From NCBI GenBank assembly GCA_020252645.1, contig JADCCN010000002.1:558001-622000 (forward strand): a stretch of DNA of 64,000 nt. Reading direction: 5' to 3'. This DNA comes from Methylobacterium sp. (GTDB taxonomy: Bacteria; Pseudomonadota; Alphaproteobacteria; Rhizobiales; Beijerinckiaceae). The translations under genes and the position numbers were made by a program. Of this stretch, positions 19,767-29,106 are shown piece after piece (position 1 is the stretch's first letter; every line of letters begins with the position of its first letter). The notes under the pieces are model-generated. The model did no database searches and had not been told where the DNA came from. It worked only from the letters and a program-made list of their open reading frames with translations.

Positions 19767-20564
19767 TCAGGCCTCGGTATCGCCATCTCCGGCCAATGCG
19801 CCCTCGGCGCGACCACTCCGGCCGCGACGGCGGCGGCGATGGCGGAACGGCCCGCGGCCGTCATCCCCCTCGCCCGCCTCGGGCGGACCATCGACATCGC
19901 CTTCCGGGCCAACTGCACGCACGGGCATGGTGAGGAAAGCCGGCAGTTCCGGCTGATCGCCGGTGCCCTCGACCTCGACCGGCGGACGGCGCGGCTGCTG
20001 GAAACGATCATTGTCGCGGAACCGGTTGCGATCGCGGTCGCGATCATGGCGGCCACCGCGACGATCCTCACGCGGGGGGCGCGGCTGGAACCCACCCTCG
20101 CCAACCAGGCGCGGCTGAGGCTGGCCTTCGCCGCCCTCGCCTTCGGCCGGCTGTTCGCCGGAAGCGAATTCGCCGCCCTGGCGCTCGCCGCCGGGGCCGA
20201 AGCCGCCGCCGTTCTGCTGCTGCATGGCCTGTGGCGAGCGAAAGGTGAAACGATCCGAGGAAGGATCGAAATCGTCATCATCATCGTCGCGATCATCAGC
20301 CAGGCCGGAAAGCGCAGCCTGCTGGGCCTGCACAGCCGCGGCGATGAGGCGGTAATAATGCTCGGCATGCTGGAGATAGCTCTCCGCCGCCACCGGATCA
20401 CCGGAGAGATGCGCATCGCGGGCGAGCTGGGTGTATTTCTCGGCGATGTGCTGGGCCGTGCCGCGGACTTTTACATCCGGACCGTTCGATTCATACGAAC
20501 GCGTCAACGGGTTGGGCCCGCGACGGTTGCGACCCCGCATGCGCTTGTTCTGTCCTGGTCTCAT
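19767..20564 (-). CDS. DUF4167 domain-containing protein
   Basis: A 265-residue basic/acidic low-complexity protein. The N-terminal 75 residues (MRPGQNKRMRGRNRRGPNPL then VRGTAQHIAEKYTQLARDA and AESYLQHAEHYYRLI) are the DUF4167 domain, nearly universal in Rhizobiales. The rest is disordered: an Asp-rich run, then Gly/Gln/Arg/Asp repeats and an RRRRR cluster, which look RNA-binding. Gene order clpB-DUF4167-prmC-prfA is typical. Function is not established. Confidence 0.9.
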   Translation of the reverse strand: MRPGQNKRMRGRNRRGPNPLTRSYESNGPDVKVRGTAQHIAEKYTQLARDAHLSGDPVAAESYLQHAEHYYRLIAAAVQAQQAALSGLADDRDDDDDDFDPSSDRFTFRSPQAMQQQNGGGFGPGGERQGGEFASGEQPAEGEGGEGQPQPRLVGEGGFQPRPPREDRRGGRHDRDRDRNRFRDNDRFQQPRRPPVEVEGTGDQPELPAFLTMPVRAVGPEGDVDGPPEAGEGDDGRGPFRHRRRRRGRSGRAEGALAGDGDTEA

Positions 20565-20740
20565 CCGTGTTTTTCTCGGCTGGCTCGGTTTACGGGCGGG
20601 CTTGGCGTTGCCTGGAGGCGGTCATCCGGGGAACAAGCCCCGTTCGTCGCGTCCGGCGCCCCGGAGGGAGCGCGGGCCTTGCGACAGGTCTTTCGGTCAA
20701 GGATCCCGGCGCCGCCGGCTCAATCAACGTGACGGAAAGA

Positions 20741-20802
20741 GGCGATGCTTGTCCCAGCTGCGTCGGGTCCAACCCCCGGACGACCCTGACGCGTGCATCG
20801 CC
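20741..20802 (-). ncRNA. Nested hairpin in the prmC-DUF4167 gap (possible structured leader or small RNA)
   Basis: The 298-base gap between prmC and the DUF4167 gene contains three nested perfect stems: GGCGATGC/GCATCGCC (20741-20748 with 20795-20802), GCGTC/GACGC (20760-20764 with 20788-20792) and GGGTC/GACCC (20765-20769 with 20782-20786), 18 base pairs in all with one 11-base bulge. On the minus strand it overlaps a 26-codon reading frame (20804-20724) preceded by AAGGAGAGG and containing two Trp codons. No T-run follows, so a simple terminator is unlikely. Its role is inferred only. Confidence 0.4.
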
Positions 20803-20862
20803 ATTCCTCTCCTTAGCGGCTCTTGCGCAGGGTTGCAAGCAAAGGCATGGGGCCCCTTCGCT

Positions 20863-21723
20863 TCATCCCCGGCCGAAGAGATGCCGCGCATGCCCGGCAA
20901 GGTCGTGCCGGATCGCCATATCCTGGAAACCGGCCGCCTCCATGAGGGCAATCACGCTTTCGGATTGCCCCGCGCCCAGTTCGACGCCCAGCCATCCGCC
21001 AGGCGCGAGAAAAGCGCGCGCCTCGCCCGCGATGCGCCGGTAGAAGGCAAGCCCATCCGCCCCCCCATCGAGCGCGAGAGCAGGATCGAAATCCCGAACC
21101 GCCGGCTCGAGACCCGCGAGATCGGCGCTGGGGATATAGGGTGGGTTGGAGAGGATGGCGTCGAACGGCCCGGTGAGGCCCGCGAACAGATCACCCTGAT
21201 GGAACGCCACACGGGCCGCCACGCCGAGGGCTTCCGCATTCCCCCCCGCCACCGCGAGCGCCGCGGGCGAAAGATCCGCCGCCACGCCGGTCGCCTCGGG
21301 GATTTCGGCCAGCAAGGAAAGGATGATCGCGCCCGAACCCGTGCCAAGATCGAGCAGGCGCGGCGCCCGCTGCCCCGCGAGGCGCTTCAGCATCTCCTCC
21401 ACCAGCCATTCGGTCTCGGGACGGGGGTCGAGCACATCCGGCGTCACGCGGAAATCCCGGCCGTGGAAGCTGCGTCGCCCCGCGATGCGCGTCAGCGGTT
21501 CGCCCTTGAGCGCCCGCGACAGGGCCGGACCGAGACGCTCCGCCGTTTCGCCGATCAGGCGATCCGGCTCCAGCACCAGATCGCCCGGCTCCACGCCGAG
21601 GGCATCCGCCAGAAGCCGGCGTGCCATGAGGCGGCAATCCTCGAAACCCGCCTTGCCGAAGGCCGTTGCCAGCACATCCAGCGCTTCAGCGCGGCGCATG
21701 CCGGGCCGGAAGGCCCCGCTCAC
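20863..21723 (-). CDS. prmC: Release factor glutamine methyltransferase PrmC
   Basis: PrmC methylates the GGQ glutamine of release factors. The 286-residue protein has an N-terminal helical substrate domain, AdoMet motif DLGTGSG (125-131) and the catalytic NPPY motif at 193-196. Its ATG overlaps the stop of prfA (ATGA), the gene for its substrate, so the two are coupled. PrmB is excluded by length and context. Confidence 0.96.
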   Translation of the reverse strand: MSGAFRPGMRRAEALDVLATAFGKAGFEDCRLMARRLLADALGVEPGDLVLEPDRLIGETAERLGPALSRALKGEPLTRIAGRRSFHGRDFRVTPDVLDPRPETEWLVEEMLKRLAGQRAPRLLDLGTGSGAIILSLLAEIPEATGVAADLSPAALAVAGGNAEALGVAARVAFHQGDLFAGLTGPFDAILSNPPYIPSADLAGLEPAVRDFDPALALDGGADGLAFYRRIAGEARAFLAPGGWLGVELGAGQSESVIALMEAAGFQDMAIRHDLAGHARHLFGRG

Positions 21724-22805
21724 GCCTCTTCCCCGGCGAGCAGACGCGCCTGATGCTCGGTGATCAGCGCCTCGATCAGTTCCTCAAGCCCGCCGCCCTC
21801 CAGGATCGCCTCGATCTTGTAGAGCGTGAGGTTGATGCGGTGGTCGGTCACGCGCCCTTGCGGGAAATTATAGGTGCGGATGCGCTCGGAACGATCACCC
21901 GAGCCGATCTGGTCCTTGCGGGCAGCCGCGCGTGCATTGGCGAGGCGCTGGCGCTCCATGTCGAAGAGGCGCGTGCGCAGGATATCCATGGCTCGCGCCC
22001 GGTTCTTGTGCTGCGAGCGCTCCTCCTGCACCAGAACCGCAAGGCCGGTCGGGACATGGGTGATGCGGATGGCCGATTCGGTCTTGTTGACGTGCTGGCC
22101 GCCCGCCCCCTGCGACCGCATGGTCTCGATCCGAAGCTCCGCCTCATGGATGGAAACATCCACCTCTTCGGCGAGCGGCAGCACGGCAACCGTGGCGGCG
22201 GAAGTGTGGATGCGTCCCTGCGCTTCGGTTTCGGGCACGCGCTGCACGCGATGCACGCCGGATTCGAATTTCAGCCGGGCGAATACACCCTCGCCATGGA
22301 TTTCCGCGATGATTTCCTTGAAGCCGCCCATGGCGCCCTCATTGGCTGAAAGCACCTCGACCTTCCAGCCCTTCAGTTCGGCATAGCGCTGGTACATGCG
22401 GAAGAGATTGCCGGCAAAGAGCGAGGCTTCATCCCCGCCGGTGCCCGCACGCACCTCGAGAATGACCGAGCGGTCATCGGCGGAATCACGCGGCAGCAGG
22501 CCAAGGCGGATCACCTGCACGAGGCGCTCGCGGTCGCTTTCGAGCGTCGCCAGTTCCTCCTCGGCCATCGCGCGGATCCCGGCATCGGTCGCGGCATCGG
22601 CGAGCATCTCGCGGGTGGAGGCGAGATCGGCCGCGACACGCCGCTCGGCGGCGATCGCCTGCACGAGGGGGCCAAGTGCGGCGAGCTCCTTCGAGAGCGC
22701 AACGATGGTCGTCGCGTCGCCGGTGGCGGCGAGCCGCGCTTCCAGATCGGCATGCTTGGCCGAAATGGCATCAAGCTTCTCGCGGGGGAGAACGATGTCG
22801 CTCAT
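21720..22805 (-). CDS. prfA: Peptide chain release factor 1
   Basis: RF1 reads UAA and UAG stops. The 361-residue protein shows the stop-codon tripeptide in the PxT form (PET, 191-193) typical of RF1 rather than the SPF of RF2, and the GAGGQHVN peptidyl-hydrolysis loop at 233-240. It begins 12 bases after ptsP and overlaps prmC. Confidence 0.97.
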   Translation of the reverse strand: MSDIVLPREKLDAISAKHADLEARLAATGDATTIVALSKELAALGPLVQAIAAERRVAADLASTREMLADAATDAGIRAMAEEELATLESDRERLVQVIRLGLLPRDSADDRSVILEVRAGTGGDEASLFAGNLFRMYQRYAELKGWKVEVLSANEGAMGGFKEIIAEIHGEGVFARLKFESGVHRVQRVPETEAQGRIHTSAATVAVLPLAEEVDVSIHEAELRIETMRSQGAGGQHVNKTESAIRITHVPTGLAVLVQEERSQHKNRARAMDILRTRLFDMERQRLANARAAARKDQIGSGDRSERIRTYNFPQGRVTDHRINLTLYKIEAILEGGGLEELIEALITEHQARLLAGEEA

Positions 22806-22817
22806 GGAAAACGCCGG

Positions 22818-25088
22818 CTACGAGGCCAGCTCGCCCTTCGGCAGGAAGGGCTTCAGCTTCTGGCGCAGCGCCGGCGCATCGAGCCCCACCGCCACGCCCT
22901 CGCGCACCATCGGCTCCACCGCCGCGATCTCCAGCCCCTGCAACATGGCCTTGAACGGCCCGATGCCCGAAGGCGACACCGAGAATGACCGGAAGCCCAG
23001 CGCGATCAGCGCCAGAGCCTCCGCTGGCCGCCCCGCGATTTCGCCGCAGATCGAAACCGGCGTGCCCGTGGCCTTCGCCTTGTCCGCCACCTGGCCCAGG
23101 GCGCGCAGGAAAGAAGGGTGCAGCGGATCAAACCGGTTCGAGACCATCGCATTGTCGCGATCCACCGCGAACATGAACTGCATCAGATCATTGGTGCCGA
23201 TCGAGATGAAATCCGCCTTCTCGAAGACGCGATCGAGATCGAAGAGCAGCGACGGCACTTCGAGCATCACGCCGAGTTGAACAGTCTTCGGCCCCGGCTG
23301 GCCGAGGCGGCGCTGACGCTCGCGCTCGCGGCCGAGCATGGCCTTGGCGGCATCGAGTTCCTCCACCACCGAAACCATCGGCAGCATGATCCGCAGGTCG
23401 CGATCCTTCGCAGCCGCGAGCAACGCGCGAAGTTGCGTGCGCAGCAAGGCGGGCCGATCGAGCCCGATGCGCACCGCGCGCCAGCCGAGCGCGGGGTTTT
23501 CTTCCTCGAGTTGCTTCAGGTAGGGCAGCACCTTGTCGCCGCCGATATCGAGCGTGCGGAAAGTGACCGGGCGCCGCCCGGCAATATCGATGATCGAGCG
23601 GTAGAGCGCTTCCTGTGCCTGCGCGCGCGGCAGCGAAGACGCGACCATGAACAGGATTTCCGTGCGGAAAAGCCCGATGCCGCTGGCGCCCGTCTCGTCG
23701 AGGTTCGCCATGTCGATCAGGAGGCCGGCATTCATCTGCAGGTCGATCGAAACGCCATCCTTCGTGCGCGCGGGCTGATCGCGCAGGGCGCGATACTGCT
23801 CCTGCCGCCGGGCGCGCAGGCGCGCCTTCTCGGCATAGGCGGATTGCACATCGGCCGAGGGGCGCACCTGCACCTCGCCCGCGGTGCCATCCACGATGAT
23901 CGCATCGCCTTGCTCCACAAGGCCGACAAGGCCTTCCACCCGACCCACCGAGGGGATGCCGAGCGCGCGCGCGACAATCGCCACATGACTTGTGGAGCCG
24001 CCCTCCTCCAGCACAAGGCCGCGCAGGCGATGACGCTGGTAATCGAGAAGCGCGGCCGGGCCCATCGCGCGTGCCACGAGAATGGCGTTCTCCGGCAGCT
24101 TGTCCGCCGGCAGGGTGAAGGCCGCGCCCGTGAGTTCATGCAGCAGCCGGTTCGCGAGATCATCGAGATCATGCAGGCGCTCGCGCAGGTAAGGGTCGGT
24201 CTGGCGCAGCAGGCGCGCGCGGGCATCGGATTGCACGCGCTCCACGGCCGCTTCCGCCGTGAGGCCCGTGTTGATCGCCTCCTGCAACCGCCGGATCCAG
24301 CCGCGATCATGCGCGAACATCCGGAAAGTTTCGAGCACATCCCGATGCTCGCCCGCCCCGCCCAGTGAGCCGCCTTCCATCAGGTCGTCGATGGAAGCGC
24401 GCATCTTCTCCATCGCGGCATTGAGGCGGCGAAGCTCCTCCTGAGGATCATCCGCCAGGAGGTTCCTGATCTCGATGCGCGGCTCGTGAAGCACCACATG
24501 GCCCAGGCCCACCCCCTCCGCGATGGTTTGGCCGTTGAGCGTCAGCGCCCGGCGAATCGCCGTGCCGCCCGAGCCGGGGCGCGCCAGTGCTTCGAGTTCC
24601 CCGCCCGCCACCAGCTCCGCGAGAATCATCGCGGTCGTCTGCAGCGCCTCCATTTCCTCTTCGGAATAGATGCGCTTGGCGCGGTTCTGCACCACGAGAA
24701 CGCCGAGCGTGTTGCCCGCCCGCAGGACCGGCACACCCGCGAAGGAGGCGTAGATTTCCTCGCCCGTTTCCGGCTTGTAGGAGAAGGCGGGGTGGTTCTG
24801 CGCATCGGCAAGCGCCAGGGGCTGCGCTTCGCGGGCGATCAGGCCGACGAGGCCTTCATCCGCGCGCATCGTGGTGAGGTGGACCGCCTCGCGATTGAGG
24901 CCCTCGGTCGCGTAGAGTTCAAGCGCGCCATCCGCCCGCTTCACATAGACCGAGCATACCTCTGCCACCATGTTGGAGGCGATGAGGACGACGATCTTGT
25001 CGAGCCGCGCCTGCGCGCTCATCTGCTCCGACATCACCTCGCGGAGGCGACGCAGCAGCAGGCGAGGTCCGCCGAGCGCTTGACGCAT
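22818..25088 (-). CDS. ptsP: Phosphoenolpyruvate-protein phosphotransferase PtsP (EI-Ntr)
   Basis: The first enzyme of the nitrogen PTS, which passes phosphate from PEP to NPr and EIIA-Ntr to regulate nitrogen, potassium and envelope functions. The 756-residue protein has an N-terminal GAF domain (about 25-165), the EI HPr-binding helices, the phosphohistidine motif GGSTSHVAIVARALGIP with H368, and the PEP-binding barrel with GIGLFRTEILF and the terminal CGEIAGRP. The GAF domain separates it from sugar-PTS PtsI. It lies between lysC and prfA, as usual in Rhizobiales. Confidence 0.95.
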   Translation of the reverse strand: MRQALGGPRLLLRRLREVMSEQMSAQARLDKIVVLIASNMVAEVCSVYVKRADGALELYATEGLNREAVHLTTMRADEGLVGLIAREAQPLALADAQNHPAFSYKPETGEEIYASFAGVPVLRAGNTLGVLVVQNRAKRIYSEEEMEALQTTAMILAELVAGGELEALARPGSGGTAIRRALTLNGQTIAEGVGLGHVVLHEPRIEIRNLLADDPQEELRRLNAAMEKMRASIDDLMEGGSLGGAGEHRDVLETFRMFAHDRGWIRRLQEAINTGLTAEAAVERVQSDARARLLRQTDPYLRERLHDLDDLANRLLHELTGAAFTLPADKLPENAILVARAMGPAALLDYQRHRLRGLVLEEGGSTSHVAIVARALGIPSVGRVEGLVGLVEQGDAIIVDGTAGEVQVRPSADVQSAYAEKARLRARRQEQYRALRDQPARTKDGVSIDLQMNAGLLIDMANLDETGASGIGLFRTEILFMVASSLPRAQAQEALYRSIIDIAGRRPVTFRTLDIGGDKVLPYLKQLEEENPALGWRAVRIGLDRPALLRTQLRALLAAAKDRDLRIMLPMVSVVEELDAAKAMLGRERERQRRLGQPGPKTVQLGVMLEVPSLLFDLDRVFEKADFISIGTNDLMQFMFAVDRDNAMVSNRFDPLHPSFLRALGQVADKAKATGTPVSICGEIAGRPAEALALIALGFRSFSVSPSGIGPFKAMLQGLEIAAVEPMVREGVAVGLDAPALRQKLKPFLPKGELAS

Positions 25089-25224
25089 GTCTCACGATCT
25101 CCCTGCCGGATCGGAAGGCGGCACGCGATTCCGCCCCATCCCCTCAAACGAGCTACAACGCCCGGGCCGAGGCATGCAAGCTTTCGCGCATGGCCGGGCT
25201 GCAAAAGGCTGCGACCGCGGCGCT

Positions 25225-26463
25225 TCAGGCCGCGTCGAGGCCGTAGAGCGAGTGCAAGGTGCGCACTGCCAGTTCGGTATAGGCCTGATCGATCAGCACC
25301 GAGAACTTGATCTCGCTGGTGGTGATCGCCCGGATGTTGATGCCGCGATCCGCGAGCGCCTTGAAGGCCTTCGCGGCAACGCCCGCATGGGAACGCATGC
25401 CGACACCAATTGCCGAGACTTTCGCCACATCCTGCGCGCCCTCGATCGAGGGATAGCCGATCGTGTCCTTCTGCTTGGCGAGAACCGCCATCGCGCGGGT
25501 GTAATCCGCCGATGGCACGGTGAAGGTGATGTCGGTGGTTTTCCCATCGGGCGAGATGTTCTGGACGATCATGTCCACGACGACATTCGCATCGGCGAGC
25601 GGGGCGAAGACGGCCGCCGCCACGCCGGGTTTGTCCGGCACGTTGCGGAGCGTGATCTGCGCCTCATCCTTCGAATAGGCGATACCGGTAACGACTTGGC
25701 TTTCCACGATTTCCTCCTCGCCGCAGATCAGCGTGCCAGGTTTGGGATTGTTCGGATCGTCAAAGGACGAGCGGACGAATGTGCGCACATGATGCAGCAT
25801 CGCCACTTCCACGGAGCGGACCTGCAGCACCTTCGCACCGGCGGAAGCAAGCTCCAGCATCTCTTCGAAGGAGACGCGATCAAGCCTCTGCGCCTTCGTC
25901 ACGATGCGCGGATCGGTGGTGTAGACGCCATCGACATCGGTGTAGATATCGCAGCGATCGGCATGAAGGCCGGCAGCCAGCGCCACCGCCGAGGTATCCG
26001 AGCCGCCGCGGCCAAGCGTGGTGAGACGCCCCGTGGGCAGATGGATGCCCTGGAAGCCCGCAACCACCGCCACTTCCCTCAGTTCCTCGAAACCCTTGAG
26101 GATGCCCGCGCCGCCAATGCCGGTGATGCGCGCTGCGCCATGGGCGGCATCGGTCTCCACCGGAACCTGCCAGCCCTGCCACGACCGGGCCGGAATGCCG
26201 ATTTCCTGAAGGGCGATCGCCAGGAGGCCGGTCGTCACCTGCTCGCCCGAGGCGACCACTGCGTCATATTCACGCTGGTCATGCAGGGGCGCGGCCTCCC
26301 TGCACCAGGCCACAAGCTCGTTTGTCTTGCCGGACATGGCGGAAACCACGACGGCAACGTCGAATCCCGCCTCGACCTCGCGTTTCACGTGGCGAGCAAC
26401 ATTCTTGATGCGCTCCACACTGGCGACCGAGGTGCCGCCGAATTTCATGACCAGACGAGGCAT
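25225..26463 (-). CDS. lysC: Aspartate kinase
   Basis: The first enzyme of the aspartate family pathway (lysine, threonine, methionine, diaminopimelate). The 412-residue protein begins MPRLVMKFGGTSVASVERI, has GRGGSDTSAVALAAGL near 155, and two C-terminal ACT domains for feedback control, as in monofunctional class. dapF of the same pathway is also in this window. There is a 136-base gap before ptsP with nothing recognisable. Confidence 0.96.
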   Translation of the reverse strand: MPRLVMKFGGTSVASVERIKNVARHVKREVEAGFDVAVVVSAMSGKTNELVAWCREAAPLHDQREYDAVVASGEQVTTGLLAIALQEIGIPARSWQGWQVPVETDAAHGAARITGIGGAGILKGFEELREVAVVAGFQGIHLPTGRLTTLGRGGSDTSAVALAAGLHADRCDIYTDVDGVYTTDPRIVTKAQRLDRVSFEEMLELASAGAKVLQVRSVEVAMLHHVRTFVRSSFDDPNNPKPGTLICGEEEIVESQVVTGIAYSKDEAQITLRNVPDKPGVAAAVFAPLADANVVVDMIVQNISPDGKTTDITFTVPSADYTRAMAVLAKQKDTIGYPSIEGAQDVAKVSAIGVGMRSHAGVAAKAFKALADRGINIRAITTSEIKFSVLIDQAYTELAVRTLHSLYGLDAA

Positions 26464-26608
26464 AGGCTTGAACCCGCACCTTCGCGAAATGGTTTCAACA
26501 AGGGTTGGCCGGGGCTATAGAGAGGGGGGGCGGTGAGGTCAATGCAGGCAGAAGGGAAAGCCCTGAGCCGGTCGCGATCCCCTTGCTTCGGAACGAAGGA
26601 TAAAAGAC

Positions 26609-27349
26609 ATGAGCCGCGACGCCGCCTGGCGCGACGAAAGCGAAATCGCCCGTTTCAATGCCATGGCCCGGCAATGGTGGGACCCCAACGGCCCGATGAA
26701 GCCCTTGCACCGGCTGAACCCCACGCGCCTCGGCTTCTTCCGCGCCGAAGCCGCGCGCCATTTCGAGCGAGATGCGCGCAGCCTGCGCCCCTTCGAGGGG
26801 CTGAGCCTGCTCGATATCGGCTGCGGCGCGGGCCTGGTGACCGAGCCGATGGCCCGCATGGGCTTTGATGTCTCGGGCATCGATCCGGCGGAGGAGAACA
26901 TCGCCATCGCCGAGGATCACGCCGCAAAAGGCGGGCTTTCCATCCGCTATCGTGCGATGACGGTGGAAGCGCTGCCGGCGGGTGAACGCTACGATGTGGT
27001 GACGCTGCTCGAAGTGGTGGAGCATGTGCCGGATGTCGGCGCCATGGTGGCGGAGGCCGCAAAGCACCTGAAGCCCGGCGGGCTTCTCATCGGCTCGACC
27101 ATCAACCGCACGCTGAAGGCTTTCGGGCTCGCCATTCTCGGGGCGGAATTTGTGCTGCGCTGGGTACCCAGGGGCACGCATTCTTACGAAAAGTTCGTGA
27201 CACCTGAGGAATTCGAGGATCACATCGCAGCTGCCGGCCTCGAGCCGATCGCCCGGCAGGGCATGGTGTTCAACCCGCTCACGAACCAGTGGCTGCTGGC
27301 GGATGACACGGATGTGAACTACTTCGTGACCGCGCGGAAGCCGGAGTGA
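26609..27349 (+). CDS. ubiG: Ubiquinone biosynthesis O-methyltransferase UbiG
   Basis: UbiG performs both O-methylations in ubiquinone synthesis. The 246-residue protein starts with the family block EIARFNAMARQWWDPNGPMK, then LNPTRLGFF, AdoMet motif LLDIGCGAGLVTEPMAR, and the late WVPRGTHSYEKFVTPEEF motif. Divergent from lysC by 145 bases. Downstream lie two different intergenic repeats. Confidence 0.96.
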   Translation: MSRDAAWRDESEIARFNAMARQWWDPNGPMKPLHRLNPTRLGFFRAEAARHFERDARSLRPFEGLSLLDIGCGAGLVTEPMARMGFDVSGIDPAEENIAIAEDHAAKGGLSIRYRAMTVEALPAGERYDVVTLLEVVEHVPDVGAMVAEAAKHLKPGGLLIGSTINRTLKAFGLAILGAEFVLRWVPRGTHSYEKFVTPEEFEDHIAAAGLEPIARQGMVFNPLTNQWLLADDTDVNYFVTARKPE

Positions 27350-27356
27350 TTGTCAT

Positions 27357-27450
27357 TGCCGGCGATGCGCAGCATCGAACGGGAATCCATTCTTGCTTCG
27401 TTTCGACCGATGCATTCCCGCTCACGCCTGCGGCGCGTCGGGAATGACAC
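27357..27450. repeat. Palindromic intergenic repeat downstream of ubiG
   Basis: Left arm TCATTGCCGGCGATGCGCAG with GGGAATCCATTC, right arm read on the minus strand TGTCATTCCCGACGCGCCGC with GGGAATGCATCGG. This belongs to the common TCATTCCCG...GGGAATCC class of palindromes, related in layout but not identical to the element at 1622-1721. It could form a long hairpin at the end of the ubiG transcript. Confidence 0.65.
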
Positions 27451-27457
27451 GCAATTC

Positions 27458-27561
27458 TAGAGCATGCTGTGTTCAGACGGAAGCACATCATGCTCTTATC
27501 TTATTACTATCGAATGCTTTTTTGTGAAAAACCGGATTCCACTTTTTCACATCATGCTCTA
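27458..27561. repeat. Palindromic repeat module B, copy 2
   Basis: About 104 bp, the same element as at 9818-9921 with few substitutions (GAGCATGCTGTG on the left arm instead of GAGCATGATGTG). Its right end, CTCTA, is the complement of TAGAG and provides the TAG stop codon of the DUF1178 gene on the minus strand. Confidence 0.9.
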
Positions 27562-27990
27562 ATTCCGCTCATCCGGCAAAACGGGCAGAGGCGCGATCTC
27601 GATCCCCTCCTCCGTGAGTTCCTTCACCTCGGCGGCACTGGCCTCGCCATAGATCGCGCGCTCTTCCGTCTCGCCGTAATGGATCTTGCGCGCCTCCTCG
27701 GCGAATTTGTCGCCCACGGCTTCCGCATTCTCCTCGATGAACCGGCGATAGGCGCGGAACATCTGGCGCATCGCCGCATCGCGCGGTTCGGCCAGCGCGA
27801 CCGGGCGCATGGCTTGCGGCTCCTCGCGCACGCGCACCGCCGGCGCCATGATCTGCTTTTCGACCCTGGCCGAGCCGCAATGCGGGCAGGCAACGAAGCC
27901 GCGCCTGGCTTGGCTGTCGTAATCCTCGGAGGAGCGGAACCAGCTTTCGAAAGCGTGTCCCGCTTCGCAGGCCAAAGCGTAGCGGATCAT
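27559..27990 (-). CDS. DUF1178 family protein
   Basis: A 143-residue protein: MIRYALACEAGHAFESWFRS then DSQARRGFVACPHCGSARVEKQIMAP, the DUF1178 zinc-ribbon-like signature with a CPHC pair and an upstream Cys. A long charged helical C-terminal half follows. Function unknown; the family is conserved in alphaproteobacteria next to nitrilase and grxC genes, as here. It overlaps the nitrilase stop by four bases. Its stop codon comes from repeat module B. Confidence 0.88.
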   Translation of the reverse strand: MIRYALACEAGHAFESWFRSSEDYDSQARRGFVACPHCGSARVEKQIMAPAVRVREEPQAMRPVALAEPRDAAMRQMFRAYRRFIEENAEAVGDKFAEEARKIHYGETEERAIYGEASAAEVKELTEEGIEIAPLPVLPDERN

Positions 27991-28835
27991 TCCGCCGCCT
28001 CCCGCGCCTCCTCCCCGATCGTGGTAACGGTGATGGCGCGCATATGCTTCAGCGTGGGGATGCGCCCGCGCGCATCGGCCACCTTCGCAAGGTCGATCTC
28101 CGCGAGGATCACGCCCGGCTGATCATCGGCCTCCGCGAGAACGCGGCCCCACGGATCGACAATGATCGAATGGCCGTAGGTTTCGCGGCCATCCTCATGA
28201 AGTCCGCCTTGCGCGGCGGACATCATGAAGGAGCCGGTCTCGATGGCGCGGGCGCGCTGCAGCACCACCCAATGCGCCTCGCCCGTCTGCCTCGTGAAGC
28301 AGGCCGGCGCGGTGAGGATATCCGCTCCGGCTTCGGCCAGCGCCCGGAAGAGAGAGGGAAAGCGAAGATCATAACAGATGCCCAGGCCAAGCCTTGCGCC
28401 ATTCATCGGAGCCACCACCGCGCAGGTGCCGGCGGTATAGGTCGCACTTTCGCGCCAGGTCTCGCCGTTGGGAAGGTCCACATCGAAGAGGTGGAGCTTG
28501 TCATAGCGCGCGACGAGCCCGCCATCCGGCCCGATGAGGAAGGCGCGGTTCGCGATCTTCTCGCCTTCGCGGATGGCGAGCGAACCGATATGGATCGTCA
28601 CCTTCGCTTCCGCCGCGAGCTTGCGTGCCGCCGCGAGAAACGGATCGGCCTCCTCGGTTGCGATCTTCGCGAAGAGGTCGGCGCGCGACCGCTCGACGAG
28701 GTTCGACATTTCCGGGCTTTGCAGAAATGTCGCGCCCTTCGAGATCGCCTCGCTGGCAAGCGTGAGAAAATCGGCGATGTTCCGCTCCACGGAGCGGGTG
28801 GAACGCATCTGCAGGCAGGCAGCAACAAAGCTCAT
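27987..28835 (-). CDS. Carbon-nitrogen hydrolase (nitrilase family)
   Basis: A 282-residue hydrolase with the complete E-K-C triad: E42 (QSPEMSN), K113 (YDKLHLFDVD) and C154 (GICYDLRFP). The FDVDLPNGETWRES segment and length match the Nit1/Nit2-like group; members hydrolyse deaminated glutathione or omega-amides. Deaminated glutathione amidase fits well with the adjacent glutaredoxin gene, but that is inference. Start at 28835, five bases past the grxC stop; an earlier ATG at 28898 would overlap grxC. Confidence 0.88.
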   Translation of the reverse strand: MSFVAACLQMRSTRSVERNIADFLTLASEAISKGATFLQSPEMSNLVERSRADLFAKIATEEADPFLAAARKLAAEAKVTIHIGSLAIREGEKIANRAFLIGPDGGLVARYDKLHLFDVDLPNGETWRESATYTAGTCAVVAPMNGARLGLGICYDLRFPSLFRALAEAGADILTAPACFTRQTGEAHWVVLQRARAIETGSFMMSAAQGGLHEDGRETYGHSIIVDPWGRVLAEADDQPGVILAEIDLAKVADARGRIPTLKHMRAITVTTIGEEAREAAE

Positions 28836-28839
28836 GGCA

Positions 28840-29094
28840 TCACCCCTGAAGCAGCGGGTCGAGCCCGCCCCCGGCATCCAGCGCGTGGAGATCATCACAG
28901 CCGCCGATATGCTTCCCGCCGATGAAGATCTGCGGCACGGTGGAGCGCCCGGCCTTCTGGGCCATGGCGCGCTGGTCGGCGGGATGGCTCACGTCGATCT
29001 CGGTGAAGCGGGCACCCTTCTTCGTCAGCAGCGCCTTCGCACGGATGCAATAGGGGCAGGTCGGCTTCGTGTAGATGGTGATCTCGGGCATCAT
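28840..29094 (-). CDS. grxC: Glutaredoxin 3
   Basis: An 84-residue dithiol glutaredoxin with active site CPYC at 12-15, cis-Pro in STVPQIFIGG and the GGCDDL glutathione-binding end. Reduces protein disulfides and glutathione mixed disulfides in the cytoplasm. Thirteen bases from comF and five from the nitrilase gene, in one operon. Confidence 0.95.
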   Translation of the reverse strand: MMPEITIYTKPTCPYCIRAKALLTKKGARFTEIDVSHPADQRAMAQKAGRSTVPQIFIGGKHIGGCDDLHALDAGGGLDPLLQG

Positions 29095-29106
29095 CCCTCC
29101 ATGGCC

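Noticed and set aside
20741-20802. Rho-independent terminator of prmC
   Set aside because: The hairpin is strong but is not followed by a T-run on either strand, and its stem is unusually long and bulged.
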